NCBI RefSeq assembly: GCF_009208055.1
Contig: NZ_WFKI01000012.1
Span: 1-64,000 of the forward strand
Length of the DNA stretch: 64,000 nt
Direction: 5' to 3'
DNA from: Poseidonibacter ostreae
Lineage (GTDB): Bacteria; Campylobacterota; Campylobacteria; Campylobacterales; Arcobacteraceae
A program made the translations under genes and the position numbers. This document shows positions 9,020-17,773 of the stretch, piece by piece. The notes under the pieces were generated by a model. The model saw only the letters and a program-made list of their open reading frames with translations, was not told the DNA's origin and ran no database searches. Numbering within the stretch: position 1 is the stretch's first letter; each line of letters opens with the position of its first letter.

Positions 9020-9040
9020 GTTGTATATTTTTTATACAAC
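9020..9040 (+). terminator. Hairpin after the PHP gene, possible terminator or glnA operator
   Basis: Perfect inverted repeat with 8-bp arms (GTTGTATA at 9020-9027, TATACAAC at 9033-9040) and a five-T loop, 40 bases after the PHP stop and 65 before glnA. A T run follows at 9053-9060 rather than immediately. It could end the moaD operon or act as a protein site upstream of glnA; the sequence alone does not decide. Confidence 0.4.
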
Positions 9041-9069
9041 TGATTTAGCTTAATTTTTTTTAATTTTGA

Positions 9070-9075
9070 TAGAAT
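9070..9075 (+). promoter_or_regulatory. Candidate -10 element for glnA
   Basis: TAGAAT after TTTTGA, with T-rich DNA upstream, lies 31 bases before the glnA ATG. It matches the Campylobacterota housekeeping -10 at five of six positions. No -24/-12 (sigma-54) pair was recognised. Confidence 0.4.
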
Positions 9076-9105
9076 TATTTAATATAAATTCAAGGAGCTA
9101 TACCA

Positions 9106-10533
9106 ATGGGTAAATTTGTTAACAATACAGAAGAGTTTTTCAAATATTGTGAAGAAAATGAAGTAAAATTTGTAGATTTTAGATTTACAGACTTAAAAGG
9201 AATGTGGCACCATATTTCATATATGATGAGTGCAGTTACTGAAGATCAATTAAATTTCGGTATGCCTTTTGATGGGTCATCTGTTGATGCATGGCAACCA
9301 ATTAATAAATCAGATATGATTTTAAAGCCAGATGTTGGAACTTCTTTCTTAGATCCATTTACAGCTGATTCTACAATTATTATGATTTGTGATGTTTATG
9401 ACATCTATAAAGGTGAAATGTATGAAAAATGTCCAAGATCTATTGCTAAAAAAGCATTAACTCATTTATCTGAGTCTGGTGTTGGTGATGTTGCATACTT
9501 TGGACCAGAAAATGAATTCTTCATTTTTGATGATGTAAAAATCGTTGATAATATTAATGAATCATACTTTAAAGTTGATTCTGAAGAGGGTGAATGGGCT
9601 TCATCTACTGATTATGAAGGTGGAAATATGGGTCACAGACCTGGAACTAAAGGTGGTTATTTCCCAGCACAACCAACAGATTCAATGGTAGATTTAAGAG
9701 CTGAAATGATGTTAGTTCTTGAGCAAGTTGGTCTTGAAGTAATCTTAGGACACCATGAAGTTGCACAAGCACAGGGTGAAATTGGTATTGTATTTGGAGA
9801 TTTAATTGAAGCTGCAGATAACGTACAAAAATATAAATATGTATGTAAAATGGTTGCACACTTAAATGGTAAATCTTGTACATTTATGCCAAAACCACTT
9901 TATGGTGATAATGGTAATGGTATGCACGTACACCAATCAATTTGGAAAGATGGTAAAAACTTATTCTATACAGAAGGTGAGTACGGTAATCTTTCTGAAA
10001 TGGCTAGACATTATGTTGGTGGAGTATTTAAACATGCTCGTGCAGTTGCTGCATTTACAAATCCTTCAACTAACTCATATAAAAGATTAATTCCAGGATT
10101 TGAAGCACCTTCAATCTTAACTTATTCTTCTCAAAATAGATCTGCTTCTTGTAGAGTTCCTTATGGAGCTGGTGAGAAAGCAACTAGAATTGAAATGAGA
10201 TTCCCAGATTCAACTTCTTGTCCTTATTTAGGATTTGCAGCAATGTTAATGGCTGGACTTGATGGAATTGCTAATAAAATTGAACCAATTGGTCCAATGG
10301 ATGAAGATTTATTTGAAATGCCTTTAGATGAAATTAGAGAAAGAGAAATTCCTCAAATGCCTCATACTTTAAGAGGTTCATTAGAAGCATTAATTAGAGA
10401 TAATGAATTCTTACAACCAGTATTTACAAAAGAAATGGTAGATACATACCAACACTATAAATTTGAAACTCAGGTTCATCCTGACGAAGCTAGACCAACA
10501 GCATTCGAATTCAAATCAACTTATTCTTGTTAA
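9106..10533 (+). CDS. glnA: Type I glutamine synthetase GlnA
   Basis: 475 aa dodecameric-type glutamine synthetase, which joins ammonia to glutamate using ATP. Visible motifs are DGSSVDAW near residues 57-64, the metal-binding GPENEFF near 143-149, NGNGMHVHQSIWKD near 267-280, and the ATP-binding KxxR-like region near 345-360. AAGGAG precedes the ATG. The usual adenylylation site of enteric enzymes (NLYDLPPEE) reads DLFEMPLDE here, with Phe403 in place of the modified Tyr, so control by GlnE-type adenylylation is not expected. The gene is single, with its own promoter and terminator. Confidence 0.96.
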   Translation: MGKFVNNTEEFFKYCEENEVKFVDFRFTDLKGMWHHISYMMSAVTEDQLNFGMPFDGSSVDAWQPINKSDMILKPDVGTSFLDPFTADSTIIMICDVYDIYKGEMYEKCPRSIAKKALTHLSESGVGDVAYFGPENEFFIFDDVKIVDNINESYFKVDSEEGEWASSTDYEGGNMGHRPGTKGGYFPAQPTDSMVDLRAEMMLVLEQVGLEVILGHHEVAQAQGEIGIVFGDLIEAADNVQKYKYVCKMVAHLNGKSCTFMPKPLYGDNGNGMHVHQSIWKDGKNLFYTEGEYGNLSEMARHYVGGVFKHARAVAAFTNPSTNSYKRLIPGFEAPSILTYSSQNRSASCRVPYGAGEKATRIEMRFPDSTSCPYLGFAAMLMAGLDGIANKIEPIGPMDEDLFEMPLDEIREREIPQMPHTLRGSLEALIRDNEFLQPVFTKEMVDTYQHYKFETQVHPDEARPTAFEFKSTYSC

Positions 10534-10550
10534 TTCAAGAACAAGCTATA

Positions 10551-10586
10551 AAAAAAAGGTAAGTTCAATTGAACTTACCTTTTTTT
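10551..10586. terminator. Bidirectional terminator between glnA and the PBP1A gene
   Basis: A perfect 22-base palindrome at 10558-10579 is flanked by A7 on the left and T6 on the right, so it serves both glnA (+) and, less directly, the gpmI-PBP1A transcript (-), whose last stop is at 10630. Confidence 0.88.
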
Positions 10587-10629
10587 ATGTCTTCTAAATT
10601 AGTAAAGAAAGAAAAGAAGTTAAAAGAGT

Positions 10630-12603
10630 TTAAAACTCAATAACTTCTTCATCTGGATTTTCAGGAGGAATTTCTATTTCTATTTCTGGCAATGGAGAAG
10701 TTTCTGTATAGTATTCAACTTTACCATTAATTTTTGAAGAATAAACTTTTGCAGGTTTAATAAATGTTCTAGGTATTTCAGGATGTGACTCTAGATAGTT
10801 TTTATTAAAGTATGAAAATACAGGTGCTGCAATTTTCCCACCAGTTTCTGTTTTTCTCATTGGTGTATTATTATCATTACCAAACCATACTATTGTTTGA
10901 ATTGATGGTGAATATCCACAGAACCATGCATCAACATTTTTATTTGTTGTACCTGTTTTTCCTGCAAGTTCTATTCCACTAACTTTTGCTCTTCTTGCAG
11001 TTCCTCTATTAACAACATCTTTTAAAATTGATGTGATTAAATAAGTTTGTTCAGGAGTGTTTACCTCTTTTGTTTGAGGTTCAAAAGTGATTGTTTCTCC
11101 TGCTTTATTTGTAATTTGCTCAATAATATAAGGTTTTACCTGTGTTCCATTATTTGCAAAAACACTATAATATTCACTTAGTTCAAGCAAAGTTACAGAC
11201 ATAGAACCTAGTGTAATTGATAAGTCTGCTGGCAAATCTTTAAATCCATAAGATTCTAGACCTTTATACATAATATCAACACCTGTATCTGTTACTAAAT
11301 TTATAGTAGCTAAGTTTCTTGATGAAACTAAGGATTCTCTTAAATTTACAACACCTTTAAAGTTTCCACCATAATTTTTAGGCTGCCATTTTTTATTAAC
11401 ACCATCAACTCTATAATTATATGTTCTAGAAATATCAACTAGTTGTGATGCTGGATTTAAACCTTCATTTAAAGCTGTTTGAAATAAAAATGGTTTAATA
11501 GCTGATCCTGGTTGTCTTTTTGATTGAACAGCTCTATTAAACATAGATTTTTTATAATCAATTCCACCTACAAGTGCTAATATCTTACCTGTACTACTTT
11601 CAATTGAAACCACAGCTCCATTTAATGTTTTTATATATGAATCATCATCTGGATTTTTAGATCTATTTCTAAAGTTTAAATCTCTTTTAACTGCCTCTTC
11701 ATGTGATAACCTTAAAGCTTTTCTTGCAATTTCTTGAGCTTCTAAATCAATTGTTAATTTGATTTTATATCCGCCAGATTTAATATCTGGAATATCATCT
11801 TTTAATGTTTTTAATACATAATCAATTATATAAGGAGCTTTATTTTTAGTTAAAGTTTGTTTATGAATTTTAGGTACTTCTTTTATTGCATTTTCATACT
11901 GATCTTTATTAATCCAGCCTAATGTATTTAATCTTGTAATTACTTGATTTGCTCTTGCTAATGATATTTTAAGATTTTTTGTTGGTGCATAAAAGCTAGG
12001 AGCTCTTGGTAGCCCTACTAATATTGCCATCTCTTTTAGTGATAATTCATATAAATCTTTATTAAAATATCCACGAGCAGCAGTTCTAATGCCATAATAT
12101 CCATGTCCAAAATACACATGATTTAAATATCTCTCAAGTATCTCTTCTTTTGTAAGAATTGTTTCAAGTCTAATTGCAAGTAAGGCTTCTTTAACTTTTC
12201 TAATTAATTTTTTTTCTCTTGATAAAACAAGCATTTTAATTAATTGCTGAGTTAAGGTACTTGCACCCTCAACAAATGCACGTGCTTTTATATCTTTTAT
12301 AATAGCTCGACTAATAGCATCTGGATTAATTCCTATATGTTCAAAGTATTGAGTATCTTCAATTGCAACTAAACCTTCAATAATTTTTGCAGGAATATCA
12401 TCATATTTAACATATTCACGGTTCTCACCTACAAAAGTATTGGCAATTAGTATTCCATTTTTATCAAAAAATTGTGTACTTTGTTTTGGGGCATAGTTAA
12501 CTACTTTATACACATCATCTTTTATTTCATCGTATAATGTATATAACCATCCTGCAATGGCTAATCCTATAAGTAGAAAAAAACCAAAAATATATTTAAG
12601 CAT
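10630..12603 (-). CDS. mrcA: Class A penicillin-binding protein 1A (glycosyltransferase/transpeptidase)
   Basis: 657 aa bifunctional peptidoglycan synthase anchored by an N-terminal membrane helix (about 3-24). The GT51 domain contains EDTQYFEH with catalytic Glu82 and GASTLTQQLIK at 113-123. The transpeptidase domain has SAIK (Ser367-Lys370), SRN (428-430) and KTGTT (from Lys549). The C-terminal tail is rich in Glu and Pro. AGGAAATA upstream supports the start, one base after the ABC ATPase stop. It is the last gene of a gpmI-ATPase-PBP operon. Whether it is a PBP1A or PBP1B equivalent cannot be told from sequence alone; family and activities are clear. Confidence 0.93.
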   Translation of the reverse strand: MLKYIFGFFLLIGLAIAGWLYTLYDEIKDDVYKVVNYAPKQSTQFFDKNGILIANTFVGENREYVKYDDIPAKIIEGLVAIEDTQYFEHIGINPDAISRAIIKDIKARAFVEGASTLTQQLIKMLVLSREKKLIRKVKEALLAIRLETILTKEEILERYLNHVYFGHGYYGIRTAARGYFNKDLYELSLKEMAILVGLPRAPSFYAPTKNLKISLARANQVITRLNTLGWINKDQYENAIKEVPKIHKQTLTKNKAPYIIDYVLKTLKDDIPDIKSGGYKIKLTIDLEAQEIARKALRLSHEEAVKRDLNFRNRSKNPDDDSYIKTLNGAVVSIESSTGKILALVGGIDYKKSMFNRAVQSKRQPGSAIKPFLFQTALNEGLNPASQLVDISRTYNYRVDGVNKKWQPKNYGGNFKGVVNLRESLVSSRNLATINLVTDTGVDIMYKGLESYGFKDLPADLSITLGSMSVTLLELSEYYSVFANNGTQVKPYIIEQITNKAGETITFEPQTKEVNTPEQTYLITSILKDVVNRGTARRAKVSGIELAGKTGTTNKNVDAWFCGYSPSIQTIVWFGNDNNTPMRKTETGGKIAAPVFSYFNKNYLESHPEIPRTFIKPAKVYSSKINGKVEYYTETSPLPEIEIEIPPENPDEEVIEF

Positions 12604-12604
12604 A

Positions 12605-13300
12605 TTATTTCCTAAAATCTTTATTTTTAAATGTTGAATTAATTAATGTTTTTGTATAACTTTGTTTACTCTTAGATAAAATTTCTTCAGTATTTCCCTG
12701 CTCAATTACAATACCATCTTTAATTATAATCATATCTTTACAAATATCTTTTACTGAATCAATGTCATGAGTTACAAAAAGTACTAATATTTTTAAATCT
12801 TCTATTAAATTCTTTATTAATCCAATTATATTATCTCTATTTTCAATATCTAAAGCAGTTGTTGGTTCATCAAGTAGTAATAATTTAATCTCTTTACTTA
12901 AGGCAATTGCAATAATTACTCTTTGTATTTGTCCCCCACTTAATTGACTTGGATATTTTTCTAAAACCCACGTATCTAAATCAACTAGTTTCAAGACTTC
13001 TTTCTTTTTTTTATCAGAACAGAAAAATTGTTTATTAATTTTAGTCATTGGAGATAAGGATGTAAATGGATTTTGAGGAATAAAACCAATTGTATTAAAA
13101 TCTAATACAAAATTTGATTTAATCTCTTTTTCACAAATTAAAGAGTTTGGTAGTAGATTTAATAAAGCTTTTAAAGTTAAAGATTTACCACTACCACTTT
13201 GACCAATAAGAGCAGTAGAGTTTGATATCTTAAAAGATATGTTTACTAGCTCTTTATCTTGGCTTTTAATAAGTAGTTTTTTTATATCAATATTGAACAT
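12605..13300 (-). CDS. ABC transporter ATP-binding protein, peptide/nickel (Dpp/Nik) type, orphan
   Basis: 231 aa ATPase with Walker A GQSGSGKS (33-40), Q-loop FIPQNPFTSLSPM near 73-85, signature LSGGQ (120-124), Walker B LLLLDEP (140-146) and the H-loop His178. The SLSP segment after the Q-loop is typical of the DppD/OppD/NikD group. No permease or binding-protein gene is adjacent, which is odd for this group; its partners must lie elsewhere or it has another role. It is six bases after gpmI and one base before the PBP gene. It lacks the C-terminal extension of full-length DppD proteins. Confidence 0.85.
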   Translation of the reverse strand: MFNIDIKKLLIKSQDKELVNISFKISNSTALIGQSGSGKSLTLKALLNLLPNSLICEKEIKSNFVLDFNTIGFIPQNPFTSLSPMTKINKQFFCSDKKKKEVLKLVDLDTWVLEKYPSQLSGGQIQRVIIAIALSKEIKLLLLDEPTTALDIENRDNIIGLIKNLIEDLKILVLFVTHDIDSVKDICKDMIIIKDGIVIEQGNTEEILSKSKQSYTKTLINSTFKNKDFRK

Positions 13301-13306
13301 TATAAA

Positions 13307-14788
13307 TTAACTTTTAATTAAAGTTTCATCCATTTCTTCAGGAATATCTAAATCCATAAGTTTTAATACTGTTGGGGCTATATTATTTAAACTACCATTT
13401 TTTACTTCTTTAACTTTATCTGACATAATAAAACAATAAACGTCTCCCACTGTATGATTAGTTAAAGTATTTCCTTCTTCATCTCTCATTCTCTCACAGT
13501 TCCCATGATCAGATGTTAGTATTAGATTATATCCTTGCTCTTTTACTTTTTCAATTATTAAAGCAAGTTCTTTATCTACTGCTTCAACAGCTTTAACGCT
13601 TGCATCAAAATCCCCAGTATGACCAACCATATCTCCATTTGCAAAATTTACAACAATAAAATCAGTTTGATTATTCATTGCATCTCTTACATTTTCTCCA
13701 ACTTTAGGAGCTGACATTTCTGGTTGTAAATCATATGTTGCTACATTTGGTGAGGGTGTTAAAACTCTTGTTTCATTTAAGAAGGGCTCTTCAACTCCAC
13801 CATTAAAGAAAAATGTAACATGTGCATATTTTTCAGTTTCAGCAGTATGAAGTTGATTTAATCCTGCTTTTGAAATAACTTCAGCTAAAGTGTTTTTTGG
13901 GCTATCTTTTGGGAATAAAATAGGAAGTGGTATGTTCTTATCATATTGAGTCATTGTTGCAAGATTTAAATTTTGTGCAAATTTTGGAAAATGAGAAAAG
14001 TTTTTATCTGCAAATACAGATGAGATTTCTCTCATTCTATCTGATCTAAAATTACAAAATATTATTGAATCATTCTCTTTTAATCCATTATAACCCTCAA
14101 AAGCAGTAGGAATAATAAATTCATCATAAACATCTTCTTTATAAGAGTTTTCTACAAAATCTACAGCTGATAATAAAGTTTTAGGATGTCCTAAGGCCAT
14201 TGCATCATGACCTTTTTGAATTCTATCCCATCGATTATCTCTATCCATTGTATAGTATCGTCCAGCAATTGTAGCAATTTTTATATCTTCATCACAAATA
14301 TCTACAATTTGTTTAATATATTTACTTGCAGAATCAGGTGCTACATCTCTACCATCTGTAATCATATGAATGTAAACTTTTTTATTCTGAGATTTTGCAA
14401 TTTTTGCCATAGCAATAATGTGCTCAATATGTGAGTGAACACCACCATCACTTAATAATCCAAGTAAATGTATCGTATTAGATTTTTCCATACAATCTTT
14501 AAATACAGTATTTTCTTTTAGTGTATCTTCTTCAATAGCAATATTAATTTTTACTAAATCTTGATATAAAACCCTTCCTGAACCAATAGTCATATGCCCA
14601 ACTTCAGAATTTCCCATTTGTCCATTAGGTAAACCAACGTATTTACCATATGTATGAATTAATGAATAAGGTGTATTTTTAAATAAATTATCATATGTTG
14701 GAGTTACTGCTTGTGAAAATGCATTAAAATTTGATGATTCGTTATGCCCAATTCCATCAGTAATAACAAGAATAGTTTTGTTTGTCAT
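13307..14788 (-). CDS. gpmI: 2,3-bisphosphoglycerate-independent phosphoglycerate mutase
   Basis: 493 aa alkaline-phosphatase-superfamily enzyme interconverting 3- and 2-phosphoglycerate in glycolysis and gluconeogenesis, with Mn ions. The nucleophile Ser61 lies in GQMGNSEVGHMTIG. HSHIEH near 117-122, GRDVAPDSA near 146-154 and TSDHGNCE near 434-441 carry substrate and metal residues. AAAGGT precedes the ATG. It is the first gene of the minus-strand operon and diverges from mraY across 62 bases. Confidence 0.95.
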   Translation of the reverse strand: MTNKTILVITDGIGHNESSNFNAFSQAVTPTYDNLFKNTPYSLIHTYGKYVGLPNGQMGNSEVGHMTIGSGRVLYQDLVKINIAIEEDTLKENTVFKDCMEKSNTIHLLGLLSDGGVHSHIEHIIAMAKIAKSQNKKVYIHMITDGRDVAPDSASKYIKQIVDICDEDIKIATIAGRYYTMDRDNRWDRIQKGHDAMALGHPKTLLSAVDFVENSYKEDVYDEFIIPTAFEGYNGLKENDSIIFCNFRSDRMREISSVFADKNFSHFPKFAQNLNLATMTQYDKNIPLPILFPKDSPKNTLAEVISKAGLNQLHTAETEKYAHVTFFFNGGVEEPFLNETRVLTPSPNVATYDLQPEMSAPKVGENVRDAMNNQTDFIVVNFANGDMVGHTGDFDASVKAVEAVDKELALIIEKVKEQGYNLILTSDHGNCERMRDEEGNTLTNHTVGDVYCFIMSDKVKEVKNGSLNNIAPTVLKLMDLDIPEEMDETLIKS

Positions 14789-14808
14789 TGTTTAAACCTT
14801 TTAAAAAG

Positions 14809-14824
14809 TATAATATAATATAAT
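14809..14824. promoter_or_regulatory. Overlapping TATAAT boxes between gpmI and mraY
   Basis: Three TATAAT boxes overlap with a 5-base period (14809, 14814, 14819) in the 62-base divergent spacer. Any one can serve as the -10 for mraY-murD, and the reverse complement offers TATATT-like boxes for gpmI. Confidence 0.55.
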
Positions 14825-14850
14825 CGCACGTATTATATCAAAATGAAGGT

Positions 14851-15918
14851 TTGAGTTTGTTTTACTGGTTTTATAGACATCTAGACATTAATATTTTTCA
14901 ATATATTTCAGTTCGTGCAGGAATAAGTTTTATAATTGCGTTTTTTTTAACTATGTATTTAATGCCAAAGTTTATAAAATGGGCTAAATCAAAAGACGCA
15001 TCTCAACCAATATATGAACATGCGCCTGATGGTCATAAGGCAAAAGCAGGAACCCCAACTATGGGTGGAATGGTATTTATTTTTGCAACAATTGTAGCTA
15101 CTTTATTATCTGCAAAGTTAAATAATTTCTATATTATAGGTGGTCTTGTAACAATTGGATTATTTTCTTTAATTGGAATTCAAGATGATTATTCAAAAAT
15201 TGCAAAAAATGAAAACTCTGCAGGTTTAAGTGCTAGAGCTAAATTAGTTCTGCAGTTTTTATGTGCTGGTATTGTGGGTTTATTATTATACTATTTCTCT
15301 CACACAACTACACTTTATACTCCTTTTTATAAATTACCATTACTTGATATGGGATTATTCTCTATATTATTTTGGATGTTAGTAATGGTAGCAGCTTCTA
15401 ATGCTGTAAATTTAACTGATGGCTTGGATGGACTTGCTACAGTTCCTTCAATAATGGCATTTTTTACTCTGTCTATTTTAGTTTATGTAACAGGACATGC
15501 AATATTTTCATCATATCTTTTAGTTCCAAATATAAAACTTGCAGGTGAATTAGCAATAATGGGTGCAGCAATTGGTGGTTCCTTAATAGCTTTTTTATGG
15601 TTTAATTCACATCCAGCAGAAGTATTTATGGGAGATTCAGGATCTCTTCCTTTGGGTGCATTTATGGGTTATATGGCAATTGTTTCAAAATCAGAAATAT
15701 TATTAGCTGTAATTGGTTTTATATTTGTTCTAGAAACAGTCTCAGTAATTTTACAAGTAGGCTCATATAAACTTAGAAAGAAAAGAGTTTTTTTAATGGC
15801 CCCTATTCATCATCACTTTGAGCAAAAAGGCTGGAAAGAGAATAAAATTATTGTAAGGTTTTGGATTATATCTTTTATGACTAATCTGCTTGCTTTAATG
15901 AGCTTAAAAATACGATAA
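14851..15918 (+). CDS. mraY: Phospho-N-acetylmuramoyl-pentapeptide transferase MraY
   Basis: 355 aa polytopic membrane enzyme that moves phospho-MurNAc-pentapeptide onto undecaprenyl phosphate to form lipid I. Family motifs are GTPTMGG near residues 67-73, IQDDYSK near 110-116, SNAVNLTDGLDGLA near 186-199, FMGDSGSLPLG near 258-268 and APIHHHFE near 320-327. The start is uncertain: TTG at 14851 is only one base after GAAGG, whereas TTG at 14857 (two codons later) has normal spacing and may be the true start. murD follows 17 bases later. Confidence 0.93.
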   Translation: MSLFYWFYRHLDINIFQYISVRAGISFIIAFFLTMYLMPKFIKWAKSKDASQPIYEHAPDGHKAKAGTPTMGGMVFIFATIVATLLSAKLNNFYIIGGLVTIGLFSLIGIQDDYSKIAKNENSAGLSARAKLVLQFLCAGIVGLLLYYFSHTTTLYTPFYKLPLLDMGLFSILFWMLVMVAASNAVNLTDGLDGLATVPSIMAFFTLSILVYVTGHAIFSSYLLVPNIKLAGELAIMGAAIGGSLIAFLWFNSHPAEVFMGDSGSLPLGAFMGYMAIVSKSEILLAVIGFIFVLETVSVILQVGSYKLRKKRVFLMAPIHHHFEQKGWKENKIIVRFWIISFMTNLLALMSLKIR

Positions 15919-15935
15919 TCAAGAAAAGAGTATAT

Positions 15936-17111
15936 ATGAATTTAAATGATGAAATAAGAGTACTTGGAAAAGGATTAACTGCACAAGCTATAAAAGATAA
16001 ATTTCCTAATGCTATATTATATGATGATAAGGATTTTGAACTATATGATAAAAGTTCAAATGAAAAGACTATTGTAAGCCCAGGAATTCCACCTTATAAT
16101 GAAATGATTAAAAAAGCCAATAATATACAAAGTGATTATGACTTATTTAGTGAATTAATGCCTTTTTCTATTTGGATATCAGGAACTAATGGAAAAACTA
16201 CAACTACTCAAATGTGTCAACACATACTTGCCAATTATAATTCAGTTTATGGTGGGAATATTGGTACTCCTTTATCCAAATTAGATACTAAAGCTTCTAT
16301 TTGGATTTTAGAAACTTCCTCTTTTACTTTGCATTATACAAATATTGCAAAACCAAACTTATATTTACTTCTTCCTATTTCAGAAGACCATATCACATGG
16401 CATGGCTCATTTAAAGAGTATGAAAATGCAAAATTAAAGCCTTTGTCTTTTATGGAAGAAGGTGAAATAGCGATAATTCCAGAAAAATATAAAGATTATA
16501 AAACTAAGGCATATAAAATTATATATAAAAATAGTGATGATTTATGTAATAAGTTTGATATTGATAAAAGCAAAATAAAATTCAAAGAACCTTTTTTATT
16601 AGATGCACTTTTAGCTCTTGCAGCTAAAAAAATCATTTTTGATGAAATTGATTATGAAAAAATAAATAGTTTTACAATAGATGAGCATAAAGTTGAAGAG
16701 TTTATTGATAATAAAAATAGAATATGGGTAAATGATTCAAAAGCTACAAATGTAGATGCAACAATAAATGCCTTAGTACCTTATAAAGACATGAATATAC
16801 ATATAATACTAGGTGGTGATGATAAAGGAGCTGATTTACTTCCTTTATTTGAAAATATTAAACAGCTTAATATTACAGTTTATGCTATTGGTTCTAATAT
16901 AAAGAGAATAGAAAATTATTGTAAAACTTATAATATTAAAATCGAAAGCTGTGAAAAATTAGAAAAAGCAGTAAAAAAAATAAATGAAAATTTAAAGGAA
17001 AATAGCATTGGAATCCTTTCTCCAGCGGCTGCTTCGCTAGATCAGTTTTCATCATATGCACAAAGAGGAAAAGAATTTAAAAGTTTAGTTCTTAATTTAA
17101 GTAAACTTTAA
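15936..17111 (+). CDS. murD: UDP-N-acetylmuramoylalanine--D-glutamate ligase MurD
   Basis: 391 aa Mur ligase adding D-glutamate to UDP-MurNAc-L-Ala. The ATP loop is SGTNGKTTTTQM near residues 84-95, followed by GGNIGTPL near 106-113, the LETSSFTLHY strand, the central-domain PISEDHITWHG, and the C-terminal NDSKATNVDAT near 264-274. It is shorter than the enteric enzyme (about 438 aa) with a reduced N-terminal domain, which I believe is common in Campylobacterota. It is paired with mraY as in division/cell-wall clusters, but the other cluster genes are absent here. Confidence 0.93.
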   Translation: MNLNDEIRVLGKGLTAQAIKDKFPNAILYDDKDFELYDKSSNEKTIVSPGIPPYNEMIKKANNIQSDYDLFSELMPFSIWISGTNGKTTTTQMCQHILANYNSVYGGNIGTPLSKLDTKASIWILETSSFTLHYTNIAKPNLYLLLPISEDHITWHGSFKEYENAKLKPLSFMEEGEIAIIPEKYKDYKTKAYKIIYKNSDDLCNKFDIDKSKIKFKEPFLLDALLALAAKKIIFDEIDYEKINSFTIDEHKVEEFIDNKNRIWVNDSKATNVDATINALVPYKDMNIHIILGGDDKGADLLPLFENIKQLNITVYAIGSNIKRIENYCKTYNIKIESCEKLEKAVKKINENLKENSIGILSPAAASLDQFSSYAQRGKEFKSLVLNLSKL

Positions 17112-17149
17112 TCATCCTATGTGTATACTTCCACTCCAATTTAAGAAAT

Positions 17150-17225
17150 GGCGCGATAGCTCAGTCGGTAGAGCAAAGGATTGAAAATCCTTGTGTCGAC
17201 AGTTCGATTCTGTCTCGAGCCACCA
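17150..17225 (+). tRNA. tRNA-Phe (GAA)
   Basis: 76-base cloverleaf with encoded CCA. The anticodon loop TTGAAAA gives GAA at positions 34-36. The T stem GACAG/CTGTC and D arm are normal. The acceptor stem GGCGCGA/TCGAGCC has a G/A mismatch at pair 4:69 (17153 and 17218). Confidence 0.95.
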
Positions 17226-17236
17226 TTAAATTAGGC

Positions 17237-17314
17237 GCTGGTGTAGCTCAGCTTGGCTAGAGCAGCTGATTTGTAATCAGCAGGTCGGGGGTTCAAGTCC
17301 CTTCACCAGCTCCA
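17237..17314 (+). tRNA. tRNA-Thr (TGT)
   Basis: 78-base cloverleaf with encoded CCA. Acceptor GCTGGTG/CACCAGC, anticodon stem GCTGA/TCAGC, loop TTTGTAA with anticodon TGT. Two G-T pairs occur in the T stem, and the discriminator base is T. Confidence 0.95.
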
Positions 17315-17373
17315 TTTTTAAATAGTGCATTATCTATATTAGAATAACACTAAACGAAACAATAATTTTCAAC

Positions 17374-17458
17374 GGGAAGGTTGGAGAGTGGTCAAATCCT
17401 GCGGATTGTAAATCCGCCGCCTACGGCTTCGAAGGTTCGAGTCCTTCTCTTCCCACCA
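17374..17458 (+). tRNA. tRNA-Tyr (GTA)
   Basis: 85-base class II tRNA with a long variable arm (GCCTACGGC) and encoded CCA. Acceptor GGGAAGG/TCTTCCC; the anticodon loop holds GTA. Confidence 0.95.
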
Positions 17459-17469
17459 CTATAATGAGC

Positions 17470-17546
<77 letters not shown>

Positions 17547-17643
17547 TTAATTTATTGATTATTGGGAGCTTAGTTTTAAGCACAATTTTTATAACTCTTT
17601 ATAAATTTTTATCCCACTAAGTTTTTTTTTAGTATTTATTTTA

Positions 17644-17689
17644 TATAATACACGCACAAAAATTATAGATAGTCAAATATCTATATAAT
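17644..17689 (+). promoter_or_regulatory. Two candidate -10 boxes upstream of tuf
   Basis: Perfect TATAAT boxes at 17644-17649 and 17684-17689. Either could start the tuf transcript, whose leader contains the hairpin at 17701-17742. Read-through from the tRNA cluster is also possible because no terminator follows tRNA-Gly. Confidence 0.5.
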
Positions 17690-17700
17690 AATAACAAATC

Positions 17701-17742
17701 CCCTCTGAATAGAGAAGCTACTGGGCTTATCTACTCAGAGGG
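17701..17742 (+). promoter_or_regulatory. Long hairpin in the tuf leader
   Basis: CCCTCTGA (17701-17708) pairs with TCAGAGGG (17735-17742). Inside, TAGAGAAGC (17710-17718) pairs with GCTTATCTA (17725-17733) with one G/A mismatch around a six-base loop. There is no U tract, so it is not a terminator. It ends 31 bases before the ATG. An RNA-processing or translational-control element is an inference. Confidence 0.7.
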
Positions 17743-17773
17743 CAATAACCTAAAAAATTAGAAGGAAAATTCT

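Noticed and set aside
9020..9040. glnA operator or sigma-54 site
   Set aside because: The inverted repeat is as well explained by a weak terminator; no -24/-12 GG/GC pair is present. Kept only as an undecided hairpin.
14207..14434. Plus-strand frame inside gpmI
   Set aside because: Composition (Asn, Ile, Phe, Cys rich) is that of an antisense shadow; gpmI is certain here.
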